Source of the DNA: Thamnaconus septentrionalis
Taxonomy: Eukaryota; Chordata; Actinopteri; Tetraodontiformes; Monacanthidae
NCBI GenBank assembly: GCA_009823395.1
Contig: CM020501.1
Location: 15,340,361-15,404,360, forward strand
DNA: 64,000 nt
Direction: 5' to 3'
The notes beneath the pieces were generated by a model. It was not told where the DNA came from. It saw only the letters and a list, made by a program, of their open reading frames with translations, and ran no database searches. Made by a program: the position numbers and the translations under genes. Shown here piece after piece: positions 1 to 12,149 of the stretch. Position 1 is the first letter of the stretch; each line of letters begins with the position of its first letter.

Positions 1-180
1 AGGCACCCAGAACTGCCACAGTCAAAGTCAGGTTCTTCCAGGATATTGGTATGAGGCTGTGGAACTGGATGACGCTGATGACGTGGATGAGGAGCGTGAT
101 GCCAAAGAAGAAACACCAGGTGAACATGCAGAGGGTCCTGAACGTGTTGAGCTGGCTGACATTGGCAGGGTCGTGGCTTA
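1..180 (+). other. Open edge segment rich in acidic residues, unidentified
   Basis: One frame is open from the left edge (base 2) to a TAG at 178-180, about 59 codons. Its middle is rich in Asp and Glu. The segment TTCTTCCAG near base 40 could be a splice acceptor, so this might be the last exon of a gene that begins off the window. I do not recognise the protein. The frame is short, so chance or a decayed transposon is equally possible. Confidence 0.18.
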
Positions 181-2202
181 GTTCCAGCGAGGCCACAAGA
201 CTGAACGTAATGCAGCCCGATAAGACCTCCCATGTCCGAACCAGAAAGAGAGAACTTGTGAAATCTCTTGCCTCTAGCACAATTACAGGCATTGTCGCAC
301 CAGTTGGCTGATGATGCAGTATCCACAAAGACAAGATATCCTTATATGGTATATTCAGCGATGGTCCTTTTGATAAACCGACTGTTTCCCCAAAATCAAG
401 AGATGTGGAATCCTGTCAGCAAGCAAATATTTTCCCCAGATAGTCCAGTACAGTCCACGGGAAGTTACGCCACTTCTTCCGTTGCAGATCTTTACTCGAA
501 CAGCTTTCATCAAAAACACGTACCTGCCTACAGCTAGACACAGCAGTGCTTCATCCTGTTGACATCAAGAGTTCAACTCTATAACTATCTCTTGGAATAC
601 ACTGTGACAACAGGCCTCGCCCACTTCCTTTTTGAGGTTGCAGCAGCGTTTTCAGTCTCACTGTAGGCAGGTGCAAATGACCGCAATTAAAAGACTGTGC
701 AAACAAGTATACACCGCCTTCCTCCCACCTTTGCTTCTCATAAAACGTGGTTCCTCTTTTTCAATGCTAAATTACCACAGGTCCCCCTGACACTGTAGAT
801 ACTGTTCTGTAACAAGCAGTTTGTGATGTCACTCCTAAAAGCCATTGATCTTGATCACAGGTTGTCGTTGCTTACATGATGTTTAATGCAGTCAATGGAG
901 CATCATGGCTTAGATAATGAGAGGTGGTGGGTGAATATCGTCTCTGTCCTCAGGGGAGACGAACAGGCTAGTAGCGCGATGAGCATGTCTGCCTTTTTAT
1001 TTGACACCACCTGTGGAATCGACAGCGCTCGGTCGAAAATGAGAGTTGTTTGAAACTGCATGGGAGCCTGCATTGAGCTGTGGACTTTTAGTACTGTCTG
1101 TAGATGCGCACACAAGGAATGGTCTTAATATTTAAAAGTTGTCCATGTACAAATGCACCTCTGAAGTTATGAAAAGCAGCAAACTTTTCTAATTCCTACG
1201 ATAGATCATAGATCGATGCCAGTGTGTGCATGGTTTCATTGGACAGACATGTCCATTGAGCATATATTGCACTGAAAACAAGTGTTCTGTGAGTTACAGA
1301 CACACTGGAACTGATATTGAACTGAAACTGGAGAAATAATTCAGGATATCACATGTATGCGGCGGATCGCAATGTGGAACAAGGCCCGAACCGCTCATGA
1401 ACGTAACGTGTGTGTACACAAGTGTTCGCACCCGCACATCCGTTGGCGATTGCTGAGAATCTGCTGACATCTAGTGGCGGCTTGAAACCCTTCTCGCTCG
1501 AGAGATATTCAATCATGGAACAGGCGGCCTCTTGTATACGTAGCAAAACGATATTTAACCATTGATGCACTGCAATAAAGGATTTAGGGCATAGGTTTTT
1601 AATAAATAAAACAATTTTTTAGTGCATTGGTTACTTAAATACTTTACAAAATAAAAAAAGAAAGAATTGAAAATCATTGTCGATGATGCAAAATGAATTG
1701 ATTATCTGAATCAATGAATGGATTACGAGTGATTTCACTGAGAATGCAAGGTTACTTATATGCTCATTAAAACCTACTGCTCTACTGTTGGTTTGAGAAG
1801 ATTTTAGTTCTACAGTAGTTCAATCTGGCCTGCATAGGGTGAACACAACCTTGTCAGAATTACTGTGATGAAGGGGAAAACATCATCCACTGATCGTCCA
1901 CCACTGTTACATCTAAAGATACAGATACTTTTGTTTCTTGGCATTTCCTTTCTGCTAACACATAATCATTCTCAATGCAGCAATGATGAGGTGTATGCAC
2001 CATTCAAACCATGGCAAAACTGGAATAGACTTTCAAAAAAAAACATTGACTTTTATCTTTTCAGATTGGTTGGGCTGTTTGCTACTTACTTCACACTTCT
2101 TCACTTAAATGCCAAAAAGTCTGCGAACAAAGAACAATTGATTTTTTTTTTTTTTGGTTCCATTCCAATTCATTTTTTGCAAACTGTTTGAGAAAAAATA
2201 AT
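181..2202. other. AT-rich intergenic DNA, no gene seen
   Basis: All frames hold only short unrelated open stretches. I see no splice-bounded exon, no RNA gene and no clear repeat. A short T run lies near 2140. Confidence 0.5.
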
Positions 2203-2960
2203 TTACTCTGATGAATAGATGACAAGCGAACCTCTCAAACAAATTTTCTTCCTTAACACCATTGCGATTTTGAAGATATTAAAGTTAGTATCTTCAGTTG
2301 AACCGTAAACCATGTGTGATAAATGAGTGACAAGTGTCAGATGACAAAGAAACCACAACTGTTGCAAGTGAGGGGCCCTCTGCAACCTGTGAACATTTAT
2401 GAGCTGTGACATTCATGTTTGTGGGCCATAAAGAGTTTGGGTTTTGGTGGGTCCTTAAAACAATAAAATGAATTGAAACAAATAGGAATCATTAAAGTAA
2501 AATGAAAAATTATGGCACAATTATATTTTACCATTTTGTATGCCCTCTAGAATTGGCGTCTGCTCAAAGTCTCTTCCCACTACTACTGTTTTTACTTGCC
2601 ACTGTCAGTTTATGCTTACTCTGGAGAGGTATGTTGGCTCTTTGATTGTACAAGCACTGTCAGACACATTTGGCTGTGAATTGAAATACAAGTTGATTGA
2701 ATGATGTAATTTATAGTGACGTCTTCATCTCCAACTGGGGATATTTTTCTTTAAAGATTTTTTTTTAATTTTCACAATGGCATTAACCTTCGTTTGTTGC
2801 TTTATATTTAATCTGGCCATTCACAATGGCTGTAAAAGTAAAACGGATTCCTGTGATTGCCACATCGTTGCATGAGATATGTGATGGTCATCGTAAAGGG
2901 TGAAGATCTGGATGTCAGATCTATGAGAATTACTCCTCCTTACAAAGTTATAACGCGCAA
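2203..2960. repeat. Duplicated segment, copy A (decayed)
   Basis: This stretch matches 4,655-5,668 in order and orientation. Shared landmarks: a run around CTTAACACCATT (copy B has CAGTAACACCATT); CAGATGACAAAGAAACCA against CAGATGAGCAAGAAACCA; CTCTGCAACCTG in both; TTTTCACAATGGCATTAACC against TTTTTCACAGTGACACTAACC; and AAAGGGTGAAGATCTGG against AAAGGGTGAAGATTTGG followed by related ACTCCTCCTTACAAAG-type sequence. The copies are diverged with many indels, so the duplication is old. Copy B ends about 100 bases before the perforin coding start. Nothing like perforin follows copy A. It could be a lost tandem copy of the perforin 5' region or simply two copies of one interspersed repeat. Confidence 0.6.
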
Positions 2961-3316
2961 TCACTTGAATCGGTAGATGTGCAAGAACAGTCGCACCATC
3001 AGATTCAGCGCCAATTGGATTTGGCCCTTAGATTTATGTTCAATAAGGATTCGGCTTTTGTTGGTAAAATATGAAATCAAAGGCTGAGCATACTTTTCAG
3101 ACCAGCAACCTTTTTTAACTGACTGCTGAATTTGCATGTGCAATTTATTGTCAGATAATAATCAATAGAGGAATTTTATTAAAAGGATTAAAATCACCAA
3201 GTACATATCTATGTTTCTGAGCTCAGCAAATATAACCATTTCAAACCTCTGCACTTTCATCAAATTAAAAAAAATCCTGCTGGTGCAAAATTATTTCGCT
3301 AACTTCTAACATATAA

Positions 3317-3441
3317 CTTCTTCTTCTTCTTCTGCCGCATTATCCGGAGTCAGGTCGCGGGGGCAGCAGCCTCAGCAGAGATGCCCAGACTTCCCTGGCC
3401 CCAGTCACCTCCTTCAGCTCATCCGGGAAACATAGTCCCGA
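3317..3441 (-). mobile_element. 3' end of a non-LTR retrotransposon (LINE), 5'-truncated
   Basis: On the minus strand a frame of about 30 codons ends at TAA (3,340-3,342) and reads in part EVTGAREVW and LLRLLPPRPDSG. This is the C-terminal tail I know from many fish LINE reverse-transcriptase proteins. It is followed by a GCGGCAGAAGAAGAAGAAG tail, the usual short-repeat 3' end of such elements. Everything upstream is missing, as expected from 5' truncation at insertion. The family name is not certain. Confidence 0.7.
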
Positions 3442-4654
3442 GATAACATATAACTACGTGACTAATATGTTCTAAATTTGGAATTAGAGCTGCAACAAGT
3501 CTGATCATTTTCACACTTGATGCAACACGTTTTCTGCAGCAGTTTATCAAGATTAAACATGTTTGCATGACCACAATAAGCTCAAGTATGGTATCCTGGC
3601 CAAAGTCTGTGATTAACAAGAAATACTCAGTTAAAAATAAACCAGTTGAGAGCGTGTGAAGGCATGGTGTTAAGTCTCAGGCGGAATATCTCTGAGGGTC
3701 CAGGTTATAACCAGCAGCAAGCCACTTCAGCAGAGCTGCCTTGTAACAGTAATCCCAGGGATCCAATGAACCCAGCAGAGGTGCCAGAGAGGTACCAAAA
3801 CGTGACATCACAAACGACACAACCTGAGAAATGGAGCAAAAACTGAATTGAATTGCAATCTATAGAACCAGGTTTACCAACTCTGACCTGGTATTGCTTC
3901 CTCTCATTGGGGTTCTTCATTTAAGGTTATCAGAAAACATCTGTCCTATATGCACATTAGTTGCCACTCGGTCAGTCTGACAGACATTCAAGCTGCTTCT
4001 CAGCTTTCTTCTTATAAGCCTCCTTTGACTGCCGTAAGCCTTTTTGTCCCTTTTACTAACCCGTAGTCCGCCACTCTGTCCGATTTTGGGATTAAAACTG
4101 CCTTGAAATGTAAAATAACAGAATTTTACACATGCAATTTGATACGCAATTAATTGCAGTTAAGTTTGAAGATTCTGCGATTAATCATGATTTTAAAAAA
4201 AAATTGTTTGTCAGCCATAATAATTTCAAATGCAGTTTGCTTGGTTTAATAATTGTGTATGGTCCATTTCTTTAATGAAATGTCAAGTTGTGCTCTTAAT
4301 GCCTGATGAAAGACCGGAGCTTTCTGCTGTGCTAAATTGCATCACCAACAGTAAATAAACTGAACCTTTAAGCATTCTACGAGTTGGGCGTTACCAAACA
4401 CATTCTCATAGAATAAAAAGGTGTGTGCCCGTTCAAAGAAATCGAGAGAGCAGGCAGACAGTCTTATTTCCGGGCCTGCATTTACTGGAACTTTAGAACC
4501 ACCACCCAATCACCTGCTAAACCCCCTCCAGAACAGCGTTGTGAATGACACCCTGTATTTATGGGTTTCCCCAACTACATAGAAGTTTGAGCAACATTGA
4601 GTTATCTGTTTAGTACCATTCCTCTCTATTGTATGCCAACCATTTGACCAAAAA
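3442..4654. other. AT-rich intergenic DNA with a small ATTAAT-rich palindromic patch
   Basis: No gene is seen. Around 4,135-4,205 there is a cluster of AATTAATTG and GCGATTAATCATG words ending in an A run. It resembles a decayed copy of a common fish repeat built on ATTAATCG-type palindromes. The remainder is unremarkable. Confidence 0.35.
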
Positions 4655-5668
4655 TAATTGACCAGGACATTAAGGTTTCAAGTGAACCTCACAAAGACAT
4701 TCTGTTCAGTAACACCATTCTGAGCATTCATCATGCTAAACCACAAGGGACAAAGAGCAGCAAGAGTCAGATGAGCAAGAAACCAAAGTTGGTGCACTGA
4801 GTGAGAAGCGCTCTGCAACCTGAGAATCTTTCTGTGACAGTCTGGCTCTCTGAAGGTATTTTGGGGCCGGAAAGAACATTTTTTTGGGAGGGGTTGGTGG
4901 TGTGGGGGGTGGTATGTCATTAAAAAAAAAAAAAAAAAAAAAAAAAACTAACAAATTGAAATAACAGTATTAAATAAGAAAAGTATATTGTCTTTTATTT
5001 GTTACTAAAATGCATTTAATTTTTTTATTCTATTTTTTTCCACAGTGGCCGACATGGTGGCGCAGTAGTTAGCGCTACCACCTCGCAGCAAGAAGTTGGA
5101 GGGTTTAATCCCAGGCCATGGAGTTTACATGTTCTCACTGTGTCTGTGTGGGTTCTCTCCGGGTTCTCCGGCTTCCTCCCACAATCCAAAAACCTGAGTG
5201 TGAGGTGAATTGGGAACTCTAAATTGATCATAGGTGTGTGTGTTAGTGCAAATTATTGTCTGTCTCTCTATGTTGACCTGTGATAAACTGGTGACTTGTC
5301 TAGGGTGTCACCCTGCATTCTCCCTCTGACAGCCGGGAGAGGCTCCAGCTGACCCCTGCAATCCTGAGTGCAGGAAGAAGCAGAGTCATTAAAAATGGAT
5401 GGATTGATTTTTCACAGTGACACTAACCCTCTTTGCTAGTTTCACATTTATTTGGGTAAGAGAATAACAATCACAGGAATTAACACACATGAACAATAAT
5501 TTACAAAAGTAAAACTAATGTAAAAGTAAATCCTCTAATTACCGCATTGTTGCATTAGACATATGCTGGTTGTATTAAAGGGTGAAGATTTGGACATTAG
5601 ATCTATTAAAATTACACCTCCATACAAAAGCTCCTCCTTAACAATTCAGTGTGGAGGTGGAGCCTGAA
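4655..5668. repeat. Duplicated segment, copy B, carrying a SINE insertion
   Basis: This is the partner of 2,203-2,960. It holds a long A run (about 4,921-4,946) and a SINE-like insertion at about 5,046-5,406. Removing the insertion restores alignment with copy A across TTTTCACA(A/G)TG. It ends about 110 bases upstream of the perforin coding start, so it probably overlaps the prf1 promoter or first intron. Confidence 0.6.
5046..5406 (+). mobile_element. SINE-like dispersed fish repeat, copy 1
   Basis: The head GGTGGCGCAGTAGTTAGCGC and the GGGTTTAATCCC word resemble a tRNA-derived head with A and B boxes. The body has the familiar fish-repeat phrases GTGTGGGTTCTCTCCGGGTT, CTTCCTCCCACAATCC and GGTGAATTGGGAACTCTAAA. 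The 3' tail is AAAAATGGATGGATTG. A direct repeat of about 12 bases, TTTTT(C)CACAGTG, flanks the element and looks like a target-site duplication. Copy A of the surrounding duplication shows the empty site. A second copy lies at 43.54 kb. Confidence 0.8.
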
Positions 5669-5779
5669 ACGCCACAGAATTTTTTCACATAATCCGCTGT
5701 GTCACATCCATCTAAACATTTAGTGGGTTACATGTTATGACAGTTTTTTTGAATCTCTCTATCTTATGCCCACATGCAG

Positions 5780-7708
5780 ATGACCAGGATGTGGTGCCTC
5801 ATGCTCCTGTGCCTGGTCTGGAGCCCTCTGTGCCTCCCCTCCAGGGTGAGCTACATTGGAACTCCACAGGAATGTGAAAAGGCTGGCTTTGTTCCCGGTT
5901 ACAACCTGGGCGGCGAGGGCTTCGACATTGTCAAGATGGAGCGGAAAGGTGCCTACATCATCGACGTGGAGACGTGGAAGCTGGCGAGCAACGGTTCCTG
6001 CAGACTCTACAAGAATGACTACATGAATGGAGAGAAGCAGAAGGTCCCCATCTCTGTGGTGGACTGGAGAATGCTCCCAAAGTGCCGTGTGAAGGTCTCC
6101 AGTAAAGTATACGATTCTGTGGAAGCCCTTGTTAAGGACTCCACATCATCTGTGAGCAATGACTGGAAAATTGGACTCAAAATCCCAGCAGGCCCTGTGA
6201 GTGTTGGAGTTGGCTTTGGAGGATCCCATTCCAGAGCCTCACAATTTGGCATGGATAAATCAAAACAGGACCATTGCTCCTTTACTCGCCATTCAGTGTA
6301 CTGTCGCTTTTATGGGTAAGAATAACAAATATTTTCAGAAATTTTAAATCTTTTGAATAAAACACATTGTCTCAGAATTATTTGCATATACACTTAATAT
6401 GTCGCAAATTTCAAATAATTAAATAAAGGAAACATACATGTCATTGTGTAAAGAGGACAAGGAAGCCAAAAGAATGGAAATCTGAGTAATTGCCATCTAG
6501 ATCATTACTGGAGAAAATGTGCTGAACTTATTCCTGTCTCTTACAGCTACAGAGTGGCAGCAAAAGCCCCGTTGAGCCATGACTTCCTGTTATCGGCAAA
6601 CTCTCTCCCTGCATATTCGCAGAAAACTGAGGAGTCATATCGCAGCCTGGTCAACATATATGGCACGCATTACTTTAGACAGGTGCAATTAGGAGGGGAA
6701 ATCAAGGCTTTCACCTCCATCCGGACCTGCAAGGCGTCCTTGAGCGAACTGTCGGCAACGGAGGTCAGTGACTGCTTGTCAGTAGAAGCTTCTGTCTCGT
6801 TTGGAAGCACTGCCAGTATCAATGCTATGTACAAGCACTGTCAGGAGAAGAAAAATAAGTTAAGTCAGAGCCAAAGTTTCAGCAGCACTTTCAACGAACG
6901 TGAAACAGAGGTCACCGGTGGAAATATCAACGGCGCTGACATTCTGTTTGAAGGGAAACCCTCCGTCTACAGCGACTGGCTAAACTCCTTGAAGACCTCA
7001 CCAGACGTGGTCAAATACAAACTGTTGCCCCTGCACACTGTCCTCCCAGCCGGTCATCTGGCCAGGCGTGGCCTGAAGAAGGAAGTGGAGAAGTACATCA
7101 TGGCGAACGGCGTGTTGAAAAAATGTGCAGAAAGGTGTCAAATTGGGCACAGGTCCAGCAAAAGAGATCCTTGCGCTTGTGTCTGCATTGGTAACGGGAA
7201 CATCGACTCCAACTGCTGTCCCACTAAGAAGGGCCTGGCCACGCTGCGGGTCTTTAAGCTTTACGCTAAGGGTCTCCACGGGGACCGATGGACCCAGACT
7301 GACGGTTCGGTGCTTGTGTCATACGCTGGTGGAAAAAAACGAACGGCCATAATTAACAACAACGATAATCCTAAATGGAAGGAGAGATTTCACTTTGGAC
7401 AGATCCAAATCAACACAAAACAAAAGCTGGCCTTCACTGTTTACGATGCAGACTCTCGCTGGAACAGTGATTTGCTCGGAAAATGCTCCTTTGCCTTGAA
7501 AAAAGGGATGGTTACGGACAGCTGCATGTTCAAACATGGCACGTTGTTCTTCTCCTACAAGGTGGTGTGTGCGCCAAGTCTCGGTGGAGACCAGTGTCAG
7601 GAGTATCAACCAGCGTCCATGAGTCCCTCCCTGGCCAAGGTGTTCCACACCAGGAATGGCATCCTCCTTGGAGATGTCAACCGGCTGAGCGAGTCCGGGT
7701 TGGGTTAG
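5780..7708 (+). CDS. prf1: Perforin-1-like pore-forming protein
   Basis: Two coding exons, 5,780-6,315 and 6,547-7,708, join in phase (codon GG|C) over a 231-base GT-AG intron and give about 565 residues, the usual perforin length. Order: hydrophobic signal peptide (about residues 1-20), MACPF domain with the family motif YGTHYF near 217-222, a Cys-rich EGF-like module near 372-403, and a C2 domain from about 409 with Asp residues in GDRWTQTDG and VYDADSRWNSD where Ca2+ is bound in this family. Known role: secreted from cytotoxic lymphocyte granules, it binds target membranes through C2 in a Ca2+-dependent way and forms MACPF pores that admit granzymes. Mammalian PRF1 also has its coding region split by one intron. 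Start choice: a pyrimidine-rich stretch ends CCCACATGCAG directly before ATG 5,780, a good splice acceptor after a non-coding first exon. The in-frame ATG at 5,774 would then be intronic. No frameshift or early stop is seen. Fish have several perforin copies and I cannot say which this is. Confidence 0.93.
6316..6546 (+). other. prf1: Intron of the perforin gene
   Basis: It begins GTAAGA and ends CTTATTCCTGTCTCTTACAG, has a clear pyrimidine tract and is AT-rich. The flanking exons continue one open frame across it. Confidence 0.9.
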
Positions 7709-7734
7709 TTGTTCTGATTTGAAATAGAGGAATG

Positions 7735-7740
7735 AATAAA
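7735..7740 (+). terminator. Poly(A) signal AATAAA for perforin
   Basis: AATAAA lies 27 bases after the prf1 stop codon. A second AATAAA at about 7,861 could serve a longer 3' UTR. The sequence alone cannot tell which is used. Confidence 0.55.
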
Positions 7741-10700
7741 GATTTAAGCATTTCAAATGCTGCACTGTTAACATTAGTTCTTGCATTGCTTTTGCAATTA
7801 AAAAAGTCAGCTGTTTCCTGGCACCTCTCCTTCTTGCCTGCTCCTTTACACAAATCTGCCAATAAAGCATCAACAAAACAAAACAAATTTCTCTTAACCT
7901 TTTTTTTTTCTCTCCAAGGTTGAACAAACTAGAATGGGCAACAAGAGCTGAATTATGTTAGTTAGATTTGTAAGTATGCTCACACCTTCAAACTAAACAG
8001 GACCTACTATGTCACCATCAATGGCACCATCTTCTGGACAAAAGAGGAAGTCATAAAAAAAAATATTTATTTTTCACTCAACCCACATCTTTCCCCCTTG
8101 CAACCTGATACACACTGTAATGCCACCAGACATGGGACTTGCTACACAGGTCGAAATTAATTTCTATGCAACAACAAAAATTACACTAATTAAATCACGC
8201 AAGAAGTTTTTTTTTTTGACTATGAGGGAGCTTCTTTATATTCCATACTTGCCTGAATAGATGTTTGCACAAGGCACATAATTCCTCTGGTGCATCAAAG
8301 CGTGCACGCTGGTTTGTGACATGTGTTGCATATGTAGAGAAAATATCTGTGGAAGGCCATCCTTGCTGATTCCACCCCCATGTATCCACATACCTACTTC
8401 CTGAGTTGTTTATAGACATCAGACACATGGATTCCCAGGTGTCAAACAGCTCAGAATCGGAAACTTCACCGCTGACTCCCCATGAAGACAGACAGCGGCT
8501 GTTAACCTGCTATGACTCAGACTTGGCTGTGGTGTCTGAGTCAAAGGGTTTACATTTAAAGGTACAGTCCAGTGCTGTTCATTTATGAAAACCCACACAA
8601 TTTGTGTCCTTTTTTGTTCCTTTTCCAAAACTTCACCCACACCCACACAATGATCCAGTGACTTAGTCTGAATATCAATACTTAAATAAGTGATCTCTAA
8701 TGTCCCACAGCCGCATTTTGCACATTTTCAGTAGACACTATCAACCTCCTGTGGTGTGGACAAAAGGAAAATTAGATTTTTTATGGTAATAATAATATAT
8801 ATAATAATGATATATAATAATATAAATGATAAGAATTTAAATATATTTTACCATTGATTAACCATCGGCAGGAACTGATTAGCACCATGCCTCCCACCAA
8901 TTTACATTATAACTAGAAATAGTACACATTTTTTTTTTCCATTTTTAAAATTATTTAACATAATATCTCTTCTTAAAATTCAAAACAGTTACATGATTAT
9001 TTTTCATAGCTTCGGAATTTCTTGGGTAATTCCAATAAATCACTAAAAGCATGTTGGGACTTTCAAATAATTGTAAAGATACAATTGAGACGCGAACCCT
9101 ACACCAAAACTGCGGGCTAGATTGTAAAAGTACATTATGCAAAATTAAAATTTTCACATGAACTTCTCTGTGTATGGAGAGCATGAACAGTTTGCAGAAG
9201 CAATGCAGCAACACTCATTCAGCCTGAGAGGGAGGTGTGAAAATGTGTCACAAGCACCTTCATGTCTTTTCCTTCTAATTTTTCGCTGGTTTGATGCTAA
9301 TTTGTCAGCGCTGGGTAAGACTTTCTGCTGCCGTCTTGGCCAGGACTCCCATGTAAAAAAGATTATACGCCTCAGCAGCATTATTTCATTCATTTCATAT
9401 TATTTCAAGCACAGTTGGCTTTCCAAAAACCGATTCAAGATTTGTAGTTTAATGACAGTTGTTTGAAGCCTGACTTAATTACATCGATTAAAAATAGTTT
9501 CCCATTGTCTTTGAATAAATCACATCACCTTTGACTGAGACAGAACAATCAGCGATGTTTTTCTGCAGAGCTGTTGGTGTTTTTTTTTTTTTTTTAAATT
9601 CTTATTATTACTTTTTTTTTTAGTTTAAAAAAGGACTTGTATGTTCAGATGGGATTCAAATTCTCTGATGAATCCTCTCAGACTTGGCTTCTACATTACT
9701 TTTCAAACAGTGTCTTTAAAGTCATCTTTCATTATTCGGGACTGTGTGTCACTTAACCACTTGCGGCGCTTGCAGACAGAGAGCAAAGAGTCATTATTCG
9801 ACAAAGGAAGCCTTGTGTGCATCTCTGGAGATGATCGTCAATGATTTGAACTCCCAATTGCCCTTTTTTTTCAAAACCGTATGTCTAAGTGCTATAAGCG
9901 CAATCATTGAGTGTGACAGTCGATAAAACCACAGGGTATTTATTGTAAAGTGTTCTCTCATGTTGAAGGACTTCCTCATGTTTTATTGTCACACATCGAC
10001 TCCCGGTGGATGTAATTAAATTTTTCAGAAAGGTTCAGAAAAGACCCTTTAAAGTCACTGTAGAAAAGACTTTCCTACAAAATATTCTAAATAAATGCAC
10101 AGGAGCTGCTTCTTGAGTGCTCTGTACATGCTGTTCAGCGGAAATTTCACCTCATGCATGAGTCAAAGATTCATCACAAGCAAAATAAAATAGGACAAAA
10201 GATTTTAATCTAAATATGAATCTCTGTGATGTCCAAAAATGTATTGGATTTCAAGAAATATAAAAGCAGTGACATGTAAAAATATGCTACCACGAATTAA
10301 TATATTTCATGCAGGCTTAAAGGAGCTACATACACATTTTGTTTCCACTAGATGTCGTAGTTTGGCATTGCATGTACACTGAAACACTGTCTCAGTGCAT
10401 TTCCTTAGCAATGTTTTAAATCAGTAAATCATAGTTAAGACTAAGAGGCTGTCAATATCTGTTTGCTGACATTTGTTGTATAATAGCACAATGTTTTTGG
10501 AGGCTGATGGTTCTGAGGGCAGTGGTGTGGGGGAGATTCTCACACATGAACACAGTCTTGTATTCAGCTTGGTCAGTAAACAAGGAACATGAGGACAACA
10601 CACACAGTGGGCTCTGTGATGTGACTTACCACTGTAGACTTCATGATGTCCAATATTTCTGTATGGTTGTAAAATTGCATTTTTTCCGAAAAAAACAACA

Positions 10701-12050
10701 ACAACTAAATATTACATACAACCCCTGCATATCACAAGCCAGTTACATTCTATTTTTTTGCTTAACTTTTTTTTTTTTTAATTAAATTGAATATAAAACA
10801 TTTTTTATACTCTGACAGATTATTTTTCAATGTTATGTATCCATTAAAAAGAAAGAAAATGCAACCACAATGTTCTTTGAGAACGACCACGAGTTTAGAG
10901 TATTTGAAGTTTATTTTTAAATGATGGGCAACTTTTTGTTTTTTCCAGCCCTTCATACAAACTTCAAAAACAGAAGCATATTGTAGTCGAGAGTAACTCG
11001 TCACCGACGCCGGAGCCCCATTGTACAAAGCTAATCAATTCACTGAGAGTAACCTTGAGGAAGAGAACAGTGCGTTTCATGTGCCGGGGTTAGAGGAAGG
11101 ACAAGATATTTGTGCTGCGTGTGTGTTTAATCAAAGTGGTCATCAAAGCTCCGTCATTGTTTACAATAGCAGCATGCATCAAGCTGTGCTGTCCTTGGGC
11201 TGACAGACAAAAGACAAAAAAACACACTGAAAGTAGGAACTCTGTCACAGCACACAGAATAATAGCGGCAGCGTGCATATTTACAGTTTGCTTCATGTTC
11301 CCCAAAGGACAAGTTTTAACTTTAGGTGAAACAATGAATTTGAGCTAATGGGAACTGGATTTGCGCGGCTATGTTCTGATCTGCTTTCAAAAAACAGAAA
11401 TATCAACATTCTACTACTGTCAACTGTTGGGAATTGTCCTTTTGACGAAGGCAGAAAACATTGACTTTTAAGGTCCTATATTCTACCCATATTTATATAT
11501 TCTCACAAGTCAGTTACCCTCCCAACAACATGGCTCAAAAAACAACATATTTACCCTGCATGTACAGCCTGATGCTCAGTTTGAGCTTTCTATGATGACT
11601 GATGCTTTGTTACTTTTTTCAAATCTTTATTATTCACCATAGAATACACTGTTGCTACCTCCCAGGATGTATTATCCCAACACATGCACTGTTCATACCG
11701 ATCTCCAGAAAAACAGCATTTTGCACTCTGTTAATAGCATCCTGCAGAAAAAATGCTTATCTTCTTTCTACAACTGTTGCTTTTTTGGACCTTTCACATG
11801 CTGTGAAGGTCAAAGGTCCTCAGGCAAAAGCATTTTGCAAAGGACAATCTTAGAGAGTCCTGCTGCAGTTGGCAGACGGTCATCAACAAAAAAGCTAATT
11901 CTTTTCCAGGGTCGCCTCAGCAAACTGATTCCTCTTTTTTAATTTGGAATAGCTTTTTTTGGAGAGCGCCCCCCAACCCCCTCACATCCCACCCCTTCAT
12001 CACGCATTTTTGGTTTAACCTGACTCACTAGGTCAAGTGACATGAGAGAT

Positions 12051-12054
<4 letters not shown>
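7741..12054. other. AT-rich intergenic DNA, no gene seen
   Basis: It is AT-rich throughout, with homopolymer T and A runs (for example near 8,206, 9,581 and 10,770) and a low-complexity ATAATATATA patch near 8,785-8,850. No long open frame with splice context was found, and no RNA gene was recognised. Confidence 0.5.

Positions 12055-12147
<93 letters not shown>
12055..12147. repeat. (TA)n microsatellite, about 46 units
   Basis: An uninterrupted AT dinucleotide run of about 93 bases. Such arrays extrude cruciforms easily and are often length-variable or mis-assembled. Confidence 0.97.
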
Positions 12148-12149
<2 letters not shown>

